Both the position numbers and the translations under genes were made by a program. This document shows positions 20,692 to 31,359 of a DNA stretch of 64,000 nt, in pieces. This DNA is from Rhabdophis nuchalis (lineage: Eukaryota; Chordata; Lepidosauria; Squamata; Natricidae). The notes under the pieces were generated by a model. The model was not told the origin of the DNA. It saw only the letters and a list, made by a program, of their open reading frames with translations, and did not search any database. How positions within the stretch are numbered: position 1 is the stretch's first letter; each line of letters begins with the position of its first letter. Where the stretch lies: positions 324,017,919 to 324,081,918 of the forward strand of contig CM077643.1 in assembly GCA_039707465.1 (NCBI GenBank). The letters are read 5' to 3'.

Positions 20692-22839
20692 TAATGGGTG
20701 TATAAGGAGAGTCTTTGGAGACACTTTCCTTAAGGCTACCAGATTTGGAGTGTAACTATCAGGACAGTCACTAGTTGTTAGAAGACTCTAATACTGGCCA
20801 GAGTTCTGCTGTGTAGATTTGGAAGATTTAGACTTCAAATCAAATCAAATCACAGTTTAAGGATTGATATTACAATATAGTTAGGCCATGTGTAACTGGC
20901 AGATTGGATGTCAAATTGTGATTTTAATATAGATTTTATCTGTTATTTATTATTTTATTCTAGAATGTTTAACTGGATAAGCCTTGAGTGTTTTTATTTA
21001 TTCTGGTCTCTGGTGTTTGATTTTAATAATAAACTTGATTTGATTTGATTTAGATTTCCCTATCCAGTCATCGGTCCCCTCAAAAGTGGAAACAAAAGTC
21101 CAGAATCTTGAAAGAGGCAAAACATCTTACAAGTTGCATCTCCTCTCCTCCTAAAGCAAACTTTTAAATTGAAATGTTTTCCTTTGTGTTTTAGTGAGGG
21201 GAAAAGAACAAGAGAATGACCGCCCAAGGCAACACTCTTGGTCTCTAGCTGAGGAGGAATTGGAAATGAGAAGCACGAGGTTGGAATGTAAATGGACTTG
21301 CTCAGGGACACCTCTTTGAAAGGGCAGTCACATACACAAAGAAACCTCACAGTTCTAAACAGATGTAGTTATAGTTATGAAGAAGCATGCAAATTGAACA
21401 CCAAATGCCCTACTTTTCTGCCACTTTTGTCCTAAGAGCAGCTACAAACTGTCCTGTTTTTAAAAAAACACATCTGGGGGGAAAAAATTTCAGCTTTAGA
21501 TTAAAATGCTTCTGTTTGTTCCAACTTTTAAAGTTTTTTAGTCCTCACCGTGCTTTATTCTTAATATTTATGATGTCATCGCTTTAGCTTTTAGGATAGA
21601 ATTTTCTCCTTTTTACCAGTCTGGGATCTGTGGGATGGAGTACATAATGCAAATATTTCAGCCTAATAAATAATGAAATGTAATCTTCACTGCATCTGAG
21701 ACTTTATCTGTAAACTGTGAATCTCTCCATCTCACACACATCCATTATGTATTTGACTTCCTTTCATGATAAACTGCTGGCTTAATCAGGAAGGTTTTCC
21801 CGAAGCCATGATGCAGTCCAAAATTGCACATAGTGTTTATGCTAATTGAAATCAGTGAATTTAAGCCTGCTTAACTTCACGTGGAATTTAGTCATTATTC
21901 CAGAGCAATTTGGTCTCTCTTCTTGAGACGTGAACAAAATATATTTGGGGGGTTTGAAAGAGAAGGTGGTCCCCCACAATCACACCACTGCAGCAAGAGC
22001 AACCAATGCCAGCTGTTTCGCTTTGCTTTGCTCCATGGTGCTCAGCTCAGCAGCCAGCAAAGCATGCCAATGGAGAGCCAGCCATCCTTAGAATGCAAAG
22101 CACATTAGGGAACCCACAGAAAGACGGTCTTTTGGAAGAGTGAATGGCACATCGTGGAATTGATCTGGCAGGCAGGCCCTGGTCTGTCCTGCAGACAGAG
22201 CAGTCAGTGTCTACGCTAGGAAATGAAGACAGCCAGGATGATGCCAGCCCAAGGATCTTTAAATCCCTAAGACACCATCTCACAGAAATGACGTCAATGT
22301 GACTTTCTTATACTGCACAGAACAAGCTCCTTTGCCATTCAGAAGGAAAGACGACACCTTCTTGGGACATGCGTCTTCTTGAATAACCAATATACTTTCT
22401 GAAACATCGCCTCATTTAATAGCTCTTCGAAGAATCTGAAGATCAGAAATCAAAAAAAGAAAAGCAGGAAAGGATGATGAGAAGAATTGAGAGCTGGCAA
22501 AGCTGGCTAAGATCCAGAAGTAGCCTTGTGATGAAATGAGAACACAGGACATCTAAATCTCTTTGCACCCAACCTTGAAAGAAGTGCTTAAGAGCAACTT
22601 GACAATGATGTATTTGTTTATTTTTACAATTACACCTGAGAATTCATCTCATGGGATTCCCTACCATACAGAGCATATACAAAAAGAGGAGAAGGTCAAA
22701 AGACATGAGGCAGACCAAAAAGAAGATGGAGAGACAACATCAAAGACATACTACAGCAACATAAATTAACAATGGTTGAGGCCACCAGAAGAGGAAGAGC
22801 TGGAACTTTATGTCTCCCCTGATGCCCAAAGTAGTAAAA
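20692..22839. other. mostly unrecognised; possible LINE tail
   Basis: At 21020-21052 the sequence AATAAACTTGATTTGATTTG looks like a LINE-type 3' end with a GATTT repeat. The same repeat is inverted at 20838-20852. Elsewhere I see no gene or repeat family; frames near 21060-21350 and 21881-22283 lack support. Confidence 0.35.
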
Positions 22840-22999
22840 GAGGAGAAGGGGAAAGGGAAGGGGGAAAGGAAAAGGGAAGGGAAGGGGGGAGGGGAGAAAG
22901 AAGAAGAAGAAGAAGGAGGAGGAGAAGAAGAAGAAGAAGAAGAGGAGGAGGAGGAGGAGGAGGAGGAGGAGGAGGAGGAGGAGGAGGAGGAGGAGGAGA
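22840..22999. repeat. 160-bp purine tract ending in (AGG)n
   Basis: Only A and G on the plus strand, moving from GGGGAAAGG units to GAA and then to a long GAG run at 22940-22998. All long frames here (poly-Glu, poly-Arg, poly-Gly; poly-Ser, poly-Pro, poly-Leu on the other strand) are products of the repeat. Confidence 0.97.
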
Positions 23000-23028
23000 C
23001 GACGATGATCTCAGAATATAACTTACTC

Positions 23029-23163
23029 CAGGGGTGTCCAAACTTGGGAACTTTAAGACTTGTGGACTTCAACTCCCAGAATTCCCCAGCCAGCATAGCT
23101 GGCTGGGGAATTCTGGGAGTTAAAGTCCACAAGTCTTAAAGTTCCCAAGTTTGGACACCCCTG
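23029..23163. mobile_element. 135-bp palindromic hAT element, subgroup C
   Basis: Ends CAGGGGTGTCCAAACTTGGG and CCCAAGTTTGGACACCCCTG are perfect inverted repeats; centre CCAGCATAGCTGG. Exact duplication ACTTACTC (23021-23028, 23164-23171). Confidence 0.96.
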
Positions 23164-23404
23164 ACTTACTCAAACAGCTTACATTGAGCATAGCACAAGT
23201 AAACAAACAATAAATAATATTTTTAAAAACACCAACATCCTATCCACAGAGCATCTACTAGTAATGGCTCCAATAAATGGGGACAAAGCAGACAATGTGG
23301 CTGGTTTTGCCCAGCAGCATATCTTTTGTGTCGGGTGAGAGAAGGTTTTGGTAACCAATGGTGCTATTTAACATTGGGAGGATAAAGTAGATAGGCTCAC
23401 ATTT

Positions 23405-23850
23405 AATAATAATAATAATATAATATATTTAATTTATAGACTGCGTCCTCTCCCCAAAGGGACTCGGAGCGGTGCACAGGGAAATTAAAAATACGGACAT
23501 AAAAATACATAAATAGATAAAATGAAAAATTAAACAATTTATCCCTGCACTAAAACCCACAATACTAAAAAACTAAACCCCTTAAAAACCCAAATAATAA
23601 GCGGAAGACTAACCTAGGCCGGCCAAGCAGAAAAAGTGTGTTTTTAGTTTCTGTCGGAAGGAGCGAAGGTCCGTAGTTGTTCTAATTTAGGGAGGAGGTC
23701 ATTCCAGAGGGTTGGGCCCGCCACAGAGAAGGCCCTTCCCCTGGGCGTTGCCCGCTGGCATAGCCTAGTGGACGGCACCCGGAGAAGTCCCTCTCTGTGG
23801 GAGCGAATCGACCGCAGGGATGTATGGGGCAGAATCCGAACGCATGGAAC
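23405..23850 (-). mobile_element. L2-type LINE 3' end with AAT tail
   Basis: Minus strand carries the L2 3' region, including the C-terminal coding block (frameshifted) and the 3'UTR GCACCGCTCCGAGTCCC, with an AAT tail at 23405-23425. 5' truncated near 23850. Confidence 0.8.
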
Positions 23851-24236
23851 GACTAGTTTGGAGATGAGGGGGAAAAAATTCTTTGTGTGTTTTATTTTAA
23901 TTAATATGTTTACTCTAGAGCCCTAGAACTTTCATGTTTCCCATCACAAATTTAGAAGAAACTGCACCAGAGGTGCGTTTCACATACATTTACCACCGGT
24001 TCACCACACACCAAAACTGTGAGTGCACACTTTGCTTACACACATGGCTGGCATGCATGCACGCAGCTTAGAAAACGTGGCTAAATAGGACGGAACACTG
24101 AGGGCCACAACAAGAGATTTATTACCTAGAGCTATATGTTGCCCAGCTCTGTGCACAAGCTAAATCAAGTTTTAACATTTAGCTTGTGACCTGTGGGCCT
24201 TACCCTGAAGAATATCCCACCTTGGAGAACATTATT
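23851..24236. other. no recognised feature
   Basis: No gene recognised. The part near 23970-24110 has phrases such as TTTACCACCGGTTCACCAC that resemble hAT ends, but I could not find a matching pair. Confidence 0.3.
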
Positions 24237-24244
24237 TTCTAGCT

Positions 24245-24470
24245 CAGGGGTAGTCAACCTTTTTATACCTACCGCCCACTTTTGTATCTCTGTTAGTAGT
24301 AAAATTTTCTAACCGCCCACCAGTTCCACAGTAATGGTGATGTATAAAGTAGGGAAGTCAATTAAATTTAAAAAAGGAAAGTGCTTCAGTAACGGACAAA
24401 ACTCCTATCACCCACCATGAAAGCTGGAACGCCCACTAGTGAGCGGTAGGGACCAGGTTGACTACCACTG
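24245..24470. mobile_element. 226-bp non-autonomous hAT element, copy 1
   Basis: CAGGGGTAGTCAACC at the left and GGTTGACTACCACTG at the right. The flanking 8 bp are TTCTAGCT (24237-24244) and CTCTAGCT (24471-24478), one mismatch. The second copy at 62008-62233 has the same length and is about 94% identical by eye. Confidence 0.9.
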
Positions 24471-24547
24471 CTCTAGCTCCTGTGTTGAGTAATCAGAGAA
24501 GCAGGTCAAATGACCCTTTCATCCTACATTTCACTACAAAAGACATA

Positions 24548-24680
24548 AGTGTCTATGGAGATTCGCAGTCATCCAGGTCATGGTTGTCCCAAAGGCGCTT
24601 TTCCCAAAGGCAACTTTCTTACCAAGAAAGTCCAGTTATCTTTTGCAAAAACACCTTATGGGCCAAAGATATGCAGCAGA
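24548..24680 (+). repeat. dispersed 'AGTCCAGTT' repeat, fragment
   Basis: Contains GTCATCCAGGTCATGGTTGTCCCAAAGG followed by an inverted partial copy reaching AAGAAAGTCCAGTTATC. The same sequence is at 41157-41347 and 53750-53890. The element class is unknown to me. Confidence 0.5.
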
Positions 24681-24769
24681 GTCCAAGTGTTTTGCTTCTG
24701 CAAAATTCCTTTTCTCTTTTCCTTCGTTCCCCCAATCAGGGCTGCCAGGGTGAAGAAAATGCTGACGAT

Positions 24770-24934
24770 CAGAGTTGGGTTGCTCTCGGTTCAGCCAGGT
24801 TCATGCAAATCGGTAGTAGCGATGGCGGGAGGCTCTACCCACTGGCCTGGATGCCTCTGCACATGTGCAGAAGCACCGCACATGCGCTTGAGCACAAGCG
24901 AACCGGTAGTAAACCGGTTAGGAACCCACCACTG
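24770..24934. mobile_element. 165-bp hAT-like element, copy 1
   Basis: From CAGAGTTGGGTTGC to GGAACCCACCACTG, with 8-bp flanks CTGACGAT (24762-24769) and CTGAAGAT (24935-24942), one mismatch. Same length and plan as 54715-54879 (AAACCGGTAGTA inside both). Confidence 0.85.
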
Positions 24935-25071
24935 CTGAAGATGGCATCTACGGGGGTCATCCCTGGACACATTCAAGGTATTTATACTTAGGCCTAGTGG
25001 TTAAATATCTGCAAGAAGTAGTTGAGCTATAGAAACTTACTGAACATAATGGCACTTACATGTGTTTAACT

Positions 25072-25265
25072 CAGTGCTTCTCAATTATTTTCTGTCATGC
25101 CCCCCTAGGAAGAAGAAAACATTTCGCGCCCCCCGCGCGACTGTAAATAGTATCATTCGTCTATAAAATTGTTATAAGTACACCTCTGCCGAGGTCAAAC
25201 GCACCCCCCTTTACGGAGCCTCGCGCCCCCCCTGGGGGGCCCGCCCCACTATTTGAGAAGCACTG
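25072..25265. mobile_element. 194-bp non-autonomous hAT element
   Basis: Inverted ends CAGTGCTTCTCAA and TTGAGAAGCACTG with an exact 8-bp duplication GTTTAACT (25064-25071, 25266-25273). The interior is C-rich (CGCGCCCCCC). Ends of this type are found in Charlie-like hAT families; it may relate to the laterally transferred OposCharlie group, but I cannot verify that. Confidence 0.9.
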
Positions 25266-25273
25266 GTTTAACT

Positions 25274-27605
25274 TAAGGCAGTCCTTAACCTTTCTTTTCA
25301 AGTCTGAAATGTGCCATTAAAATTCCTCATAAAACTAAGGCTATCCTGAACCATTTGAAAAATACTAAATCTTCACTCCACGGCAGTTGTTCACTATCAA
25401 CCCTTTTAAAAGTAACACTTGCCAGGGATAACGGGATTTCACCCGGAATGTCAACACTAACCCCGTCATAAAGATAACAGATTTTCCCAAATGTAGTACA
25501 CCAGCACTTACTCAGATTAAAGACAAGCGTTTCACCAGATATATCCACAAGGTCAATTTCTATGACTCAGGCCAAAAGTTATAAAAGTATGTATTCCTAT
25601 AGGAGCCATAATGATCTCATAGGTTTGGAAAGAGCTAGAGGAGCAGCTGTTGCTATTTTTCCTCCTTCTCTCCCTCCTCCTCCATATGCTTTATATCTTC
25701 AGTTACGCATAGTATAATTGGATAGAGAATATTAATGGGAGCAACGAAGCTTTTAATCATTTAATATGAAAAATGGACTTCATGTTACCTTTCTTTAGAA
25801 AAGCAAGCATTTCGAGGCATGGTTAAAGTACATGGCCAATGCTGGGAAAAGAACGATGACTTGCCAGAAGTAAAGAGAAAGGGAGCTCCGAGGAAAACCA
25901 GTTAACATTAAAAATTCAATTGATTTGAATGGGAAGAAGTTAGGGTCCTTAGCATTAAAATTTTAACTTTCATTTATCTATAACACTGGTCTCAGGCACA
26001 AGGGAGATTTCGAAGAAGAGAGTAGAAAGGGCTAATGTTGCCTCCACATATCAAGCAACCCCCGGAATCTCAAATTAGAAAGATAAATCTATGTTATTTC
26101 TCCTGCGGTTTCTTCCTATTTTGTCATAATACCTTAACACCTTTAAAAGGGTATTTCTCCACAGAGTACATAATTAGCATACAAAATTTGCTTTTGGTAA
26201 GTCCTGTGTGTACCATCAGATCAGAAAGCATTTTAAAAGGGATTAAAGAAATTCATGAGCACTAAACTTTGAATGGGTTTTAGGGATATGCAAAATGGAT
26301 TTGATTGAAATTATCAATTCAGTTTGGAAAACTGAACCAATCCATTGCTTTCAATCATACAGTTGAATTGGATCAACTGAATCTAAGACAGTTCTAGGTA
26401 GTTGATTCAGTTTTTTTTTTTAAAAGTCATGTATATGGTTGAAATAAGTTAGAGGTCACCTTTCAGCTTGGAAAGTTGATTTGATTCAGAGATTTGACTG
26501 AATTGTCTTCAGCCAAATCTCTGAATTAAAGCTTCATAGACACAAGATCACAGGTAATTGTTGAAAGAAAAAGCTATGCTTAGAGATGTCTTCTTTCTGG
26601 TAACAATTAGAGTAGAACTGGTTGATCCCAAGAACGAGTTTCTTTTTCCCATTATTGAGATTTATTCTGAAGGACATTCAGATGCAACACAAGACTTCTG
26701 ACCAATATTCTGGCTTTGAATGAGAAATACACACATAAGCAAATAAGGGCAGGATAATTTTATTTCATTCTCATTCACTTTCTATGTATTGGAGAGGATT
26801 GTCTGTTTGGTAAAAGAAAGGCAAACTGTACCTCTTAGTTAGGTTGAAAATGACTATCAATCTAAGAATCAGCTGTCCTAAAGGGCTTCCCAGGGGCATG
26901 ATAGAAGATCAAGTGATGGCTTGTCAAATGCAGAATGGTTTATCTTCATTTCTAGGATCCACAAAGAGGTTGTGTGAATGTCATTAGGTGAAGCCAGCCT
27001 TTCCACAACAGTGATCCTTAGTGGAATCCAGCTTTTGCTACCTCAAGAGAAGGATCTGCCAAGAGAAAGAACTGCCAGCAAAATGATGCATTATCCTGAC
27101 TTTTTTCCCCTTTCCTCTGTGTTTTGCAAGGAAAAGCAGAATAACGTTACCTAAACCTTGGACTGGGGATCAAAATGAGGCTAACATCAGGGTGATGTGC
27201 TAAAATTAGAGTTGCCAGGTATACAATGAATAAGGAAAAGCTTTATCCCCATAGGTGATATATTTGGGAAGAATTAACTGTTATTAAATTCTGAGCAAAA
27301 TCTGTCCTGGGTAGCTGCTTTGCTTGGATTTATTTTAAAATCTTTCATCCTACCTAATTACCTTTTCTCCTTAAAAAGCGCTCCTGGGATCAGCTTCAGG
27401 GAGATGCATTTTGGATTTTCTTTATTTCTTTTTAATCTTGTCAAAACTCTTTTAGAGCTTACACGGCTGAAACTGTATTTCTGAACACAGAATGGGAGGA
27501 GGGAGGGACTGGCCAGTGATATCTGGTAATTGTAACCTAGAGTGAAGTCACAATAAGGAGATCTGGGGTGTGCTTGCAGTAGGCATTGTGTTTTTTTTCC
27601 CCATG
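25274..27605. other. no recognised feature
   Basis: 2.3 kb without a recognised gene or repeat; AT-rich, with several short imperfect TTGATTCAG-like repeats near 26290-26530. Confidence 0.4.
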
Positions 27606-27613
27606 CCCTACGC

Positions 27614-27748
27614 CAGGGGTCTCCAACCTTTGCAACTTTAAGTCTGAAGGACTTCAGCTCCCAGAATTCTCCAGCCAGCAAAGCTGGCTGGAGAATTCTG
27701 GGAGCTGAAGTCCTTCAGACTTAAAGTTGCAAAGGTTGGAGACCCCTG
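27614..27748. mobile_element. 135-bp palindromic hAT element, subgroup A
   Basis: Essentially perfect hairpin, CAGGGGTCTCCAACCTTTGC to GCAAAGGTTGGAGACCCCTG, centre CCAGCAAAGCTGG. Exact duplication CCCTACGC (27606-27613, 27749-27756). Confidence 0.96.
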
Positions 27749-27756
27749 CCCTACGC

Positions 27757-28469
27757 TACATAATCATGAGGTTAAATATTTTCTATGGATCTTTTTTTGT
27801 TGATCAACATTCTCTTTGTGTTGTTTTTCAACCAATATGAAGAAATAATATATTCCATTCACCACCATCTCTCAGTATTCAATGCCAGACAGATATCAAT
27901 GATCAAAGAGGAGGCAGCTTAAGGACCTGGCAATGTTTCTCCAATGCTTTTTTTTAACCTCATTTATGCAATTACTAATGTATACAGCAGAAGCAATGAA
28001 GCTGATCAATGACAGAAAATCCTCAAATCTTGTATCCATTGTCTTCAGGATTCGGTGTGGAGGGGGGTCATTTGAATCATAGCAGTATCCTGGGGGAGCA
28101 GCTGATTACAAAAAAAAATATTTTCAAGAACTGTCATATGCATGGTTCTTTTTTCTCAGATCCTTCCTCTGTTTAAAAAAAAATTGAGTGGCTCAAAGCT
28201 TGTTGTGAAATGCACAGCCTAGCTTTGGGATCATAGGTGATTTATCAAAGGCTCTACATCTCAGATGGAATACAAATGAGTGATGGATCAAAGAACATTC
28301 TGGGAAGGCTCAAGGCTTTCCTGAAGTGTAGAAACCAGAATAAAATCCTTGGCTACGGATAATGTATCTCTGACTATCCTATGGGTAGCTAATGTTTCAC
28401 CTCGGCCTGCTGCTATGTTTGACAGAGGTCTGTATCCCTGAGAATTAAAGTCTTTTATTTTGGCACAGA
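27757..28469. other. no recognised feature
   Basis: No gene or repeat recognised. Confidence 0.35.
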
Positions 28470-28672
28470 AGGATAAGGCGTGAGCTTAGAAACCAAGAGA
28501 TCTGTGAGTTCTAGTTCTCCCTCAAGCATGAAATCCTGCTGGGTTATTTTGGGACAAACACTTTCTCTTGACCCAATGCACCTCACAGGGTTGTTGTGGG
28601 AAAAATAGCAGGCAAAAGTATTAGGTATGTTCACTTTGAATTATATATAAAATGGCAAGATTAAAAAAAATC
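28470..28672 (+). mobile_element. MIR-like tRNA SINE, copy 2
   Basis: Shares GTGAGTTCTAGTTCTCC, AGGGTTGTTGTGGG and TATTAGGTATGTTCACTTTG with the other copies. More decayed at its 5' end. Confidence 0.65.
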
Positions 28673-28786
28673 AGGAGAGAGCAGATGGGGCCTTGGATCA
28701 GATTGTTCCTGTGCTATCTTTAACTTTTGATAGATCCTACTGATCTCCATGGTTTAGGGAAGAGTTAAGGGCAATGAAATGGAAGA

Positions 28787-28930
28787 ATAACAGAATAATA
28801 GAGTTGGAAGAGACCTTGGAGGTCTTCTTGTCCAACCCCCTGGTCAAATAGTAGATCCTACACAATTTCAAACTAATAGCTCTCCAATATCTAGAGTGTT
28901 TTTGGAGGTCAACAAAGGATGAACTCAACC
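28787..28930 (-). mobile_element. CR1 LINE 3' end fragment
   Basis: AATAATAGAGTTGGAAGAGACC and CTTCTTGTCCAACCCC on the plus strand are the reverse of the CR1 3'UTR. No coding part is clear. Confidence 0.7.
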
Positions 28931-29129
28931 AAACCTGGTTAAGGACTGCTTTGTGGCAGATGCTTTGTGGCAAATGGATGAGATGGATGCAGATTGTTAT
29001 CTGGTTGCCTTGTTTTGCATAACCTAAGCCTTTTGGGGCAAGAGGAATCCAGAGATCCTTCTGGATTGGCTCCAGGGATGGGGAGTGTGTGTATGGCAGT
29101 GTTTTACTGATTCCCTCCTTTTAATGGTG

Positions 29130-30350
29130 ACTGGGAGCAAGAGATCCCACCCTTCGCTACAGAGTTCTGTGCTCTCCCCACTTTTATCTAACATCTACAT
29201 GAAATTACTAGAGAAAACTATCCATCAACATGGGTTGAGGCATCATCAGTTATGATGATGATACTCAATTATATCATTCCGCCTCGCCTTCTTCTCCAGG
29301 ACACTGACCCGAGGACCACACAGAAGGTTGCAAATTTTTTTGCTGCAGTCTTAGCTTGTAAGAACCGTGGGAAGGGTCGGCTTGGTCCCACTGGCTGAGG
29401 CCAGTTGTGCTGATTGTTTGCAGCGTACCACTCAGTGGCCGCATCAGGTGCTGACACAAGCACTCATGTAAATCTTAACATGGTATCTTCCATTTATGCT
29501 CAATTCGAATTGATCATACTCCTAAACCATAGATTTAAATTTCTAACGGTTAGATGGTACAGTTGACAGAATTATCATCGATTTTGCCTGTTGTCTCCCA
29601 TCCTTCAGTGGGGCTCAGCTGTGTATCCCCATTGATCTGTTTATCTTGTCTTTTGGTCCATGACCGCAATAAAGTTTTATCTATAAATAAAGTTTTATCT
29701 ATCTTTCCGCCCTTATAAATTAAGCAATGCTATGGATGTCACTTTACAATCTGTGATTTTGAGTTTTAGGGTCTTCTACACCTGAAACTTTACTATCTTT
29801 GATACTGGATGGAGGGCATTGCCTCAAACAGACCTGGTTCACAATCTAGAAGTCCTTCTTGAGGAACAGGTGGCAGTCATGACCAGGAGGGCTTTTGTGC
29901 ACTTCGTGTTGTGCAGTTACCCATTCCTAGATTGTGAGGTTCTGCTCATAGTTATGCATGCTCACTTCCTACGTGAACTATTGTAATGTGCTCTAATGAA
30001 GCTGTCTTTGAAGAGTATCAGTTCAGCTATGGAAAATGAGCAGCCATGGCAGTACTGTGCGCTCCTAAGAGGGCACTTGTTACATCTCTGCTCCCTAAGC
30101 TGCATTGGTTAGCAGTTTGCTTATGAGCTCAATTCAAGATATTGTTTGGACCTTTAATCCTATATGGCATGCAGCCAAGATATCTGAGGAACCACCTCTT
30201 CCCAGCTCATTGGGTCCTGAAGAAGAGGCATGCCCTGGTTCCAGTCAGGGTCCCTCTCAAGGTAGGGTTAAGTCCATCTTTCACTAATTTCTGGAAAGCC
30301 CTTAAAACTTGTTTTTTCCCCCCAGCAAGCTTCAAGATTCCCTGATGATA
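29130..30350 (+). mobile_element. ancient decayed L2-type LINE with RT remnant
   Basis: Near 29160-29274 the plus strand, with small frameshifts, gives LLSNIYMKLLEKTIHQHG and then TATGATGATGATACTCAA, that is Y-D-D-D-T-Q-L-Y (29251-29274), where LINEs have Y-A-D-D. Further on, 30080-30345 gives LPKLHWLAVCL, FKILFGPLILYGMQPRYLRNHL and FWKALKTCFF, the L2 C-terminal block. Many stops and shifts, and part of the middle (about 29330-29740) is not alignable by eye. It is much older than the other L2 copies. Confidence 0.6.
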
Positions 30351-30371
30351 GGGAACTCTTGCAATAGCTGT

Positions 30372-30619
30372 ATTATTTGTAATAGCACTTAGACTTAATA
30401 TACCACTTCCCCACGCTTTACAGCCCTCTCTAAGCGGTTTACAGAGTCAGCATATTGCTCCCAACAATCTGGGTCCTCATTTTACCCACCTCGGAAGGAT
30501 GGAAGGCTGAGTCACCCTTGAGCCTAGTGAGATACGAACTGCCAAATTGCAGTCAGCAGGCAGTCAGCAGATGTAGCCTGCAGTACTGCACTCTAACCAC
30601 TGCACCACCTCGGCTCTTA
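30372..30619 (-). mobile_element. tRNA-derived SINE, family 2, copy 2
   Basis: Reverse of the 9252-9495 family: TAAGAGCCGAGGTGGTGCAG at the head (minus strand), with the body GACCCAGATTGTTGGGAGC and a 3' end near 30372 in GCTATTACAAA. Confidence 0.85.
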
Positions 30620-30962
30620 CTTGTAGCATTTTTCCAGCTATGGTTTTGTATCTATTTGGGTTTATTGTTTTAATTGTTTTCGTTAAATTGTTTTAATTGT
30701 TTTTAATACAAAGTAAATTATGAAAGCAGCTTCATACTGATGCAACACAAGATCTCATATTTTGCAATCTCGAGAACAAAACAAACACCAAAGTGTTCCA
30801 AGGAACAAGCTCATCCTTTGATGGGAGGAACGTCCCATAAGGCTAGGATTGGCAAACCAAAATTAGCTATTAGTAGTCTGACTTATGAGAAATCAGAAGA
30901 GGCAAAGGAGGACACAGACTATTGAAAAGGAGAACAAATGGGGAAGAGGAAGGAGGACATAC

Positions 30963-31359
30963 TACAGATAGTCCTTGACTTGCAACAGCTCATTTAGTGA
31001 CCATTCAAAGTTACAACAGCACTGACGTCCTATCACCGATTTTCACACTTATGACCATTGCAGCATCCTCCTAATCACGTGATCAAAATTCAGATGCTTG
31101 GCAACTGACTCATATTTATGACGGTTGCACTGTCCGGGGCTCATGTGCCTATCTTTTGCAACCTTCTGACAAGCAAAGTCAACGGGGAAGGCAGATTAAC
31201 TTAACAATCAATGTTATTAACTTAACAACTGCAAGAGTTCATTTAACAACTGTGGCAAGAAAAATCATAAATTGGGGCAAAACTCAACACATTTCTTACT
31301 TAACCACACAACTGGTTAATTGTGGCTTAATTGTGGCTGTAAGTCAAGGACTACCTACA
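30963..31359 (+). mobile_element. 397-bp MITE-like element with TACAGATAGTCC ends
   Basis: The left end TACAGATAGTCCTTGACTT and the right end AAGTCAAGGACTACCTACA are 19-bp inverted repeats with one mismatch. The body has CATTTAGTGACCATTCAAAG, CACTTATGACC and TTAACTTAACAACTG. Ends that begin with TA hint at a Tc1/mariner-type element, but I cannot prove the class. No coding capacity. Confidence 0.7.

Noticed and set aside
22740..23139. Overlapping frames of 77-130 residues with poly-Ser, poly-Pro, poly-Glu or poly-Gly
   Set aside because: All come from the GA/AGG repeat and the adjoining palindrome; no splice sites or normal protein composition.
24458..24991. 177-residue frame as a possible gene
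   Set aside because: It runs through parts of three different repeats (two hAT elements and the AGTCCAGTT repeat).
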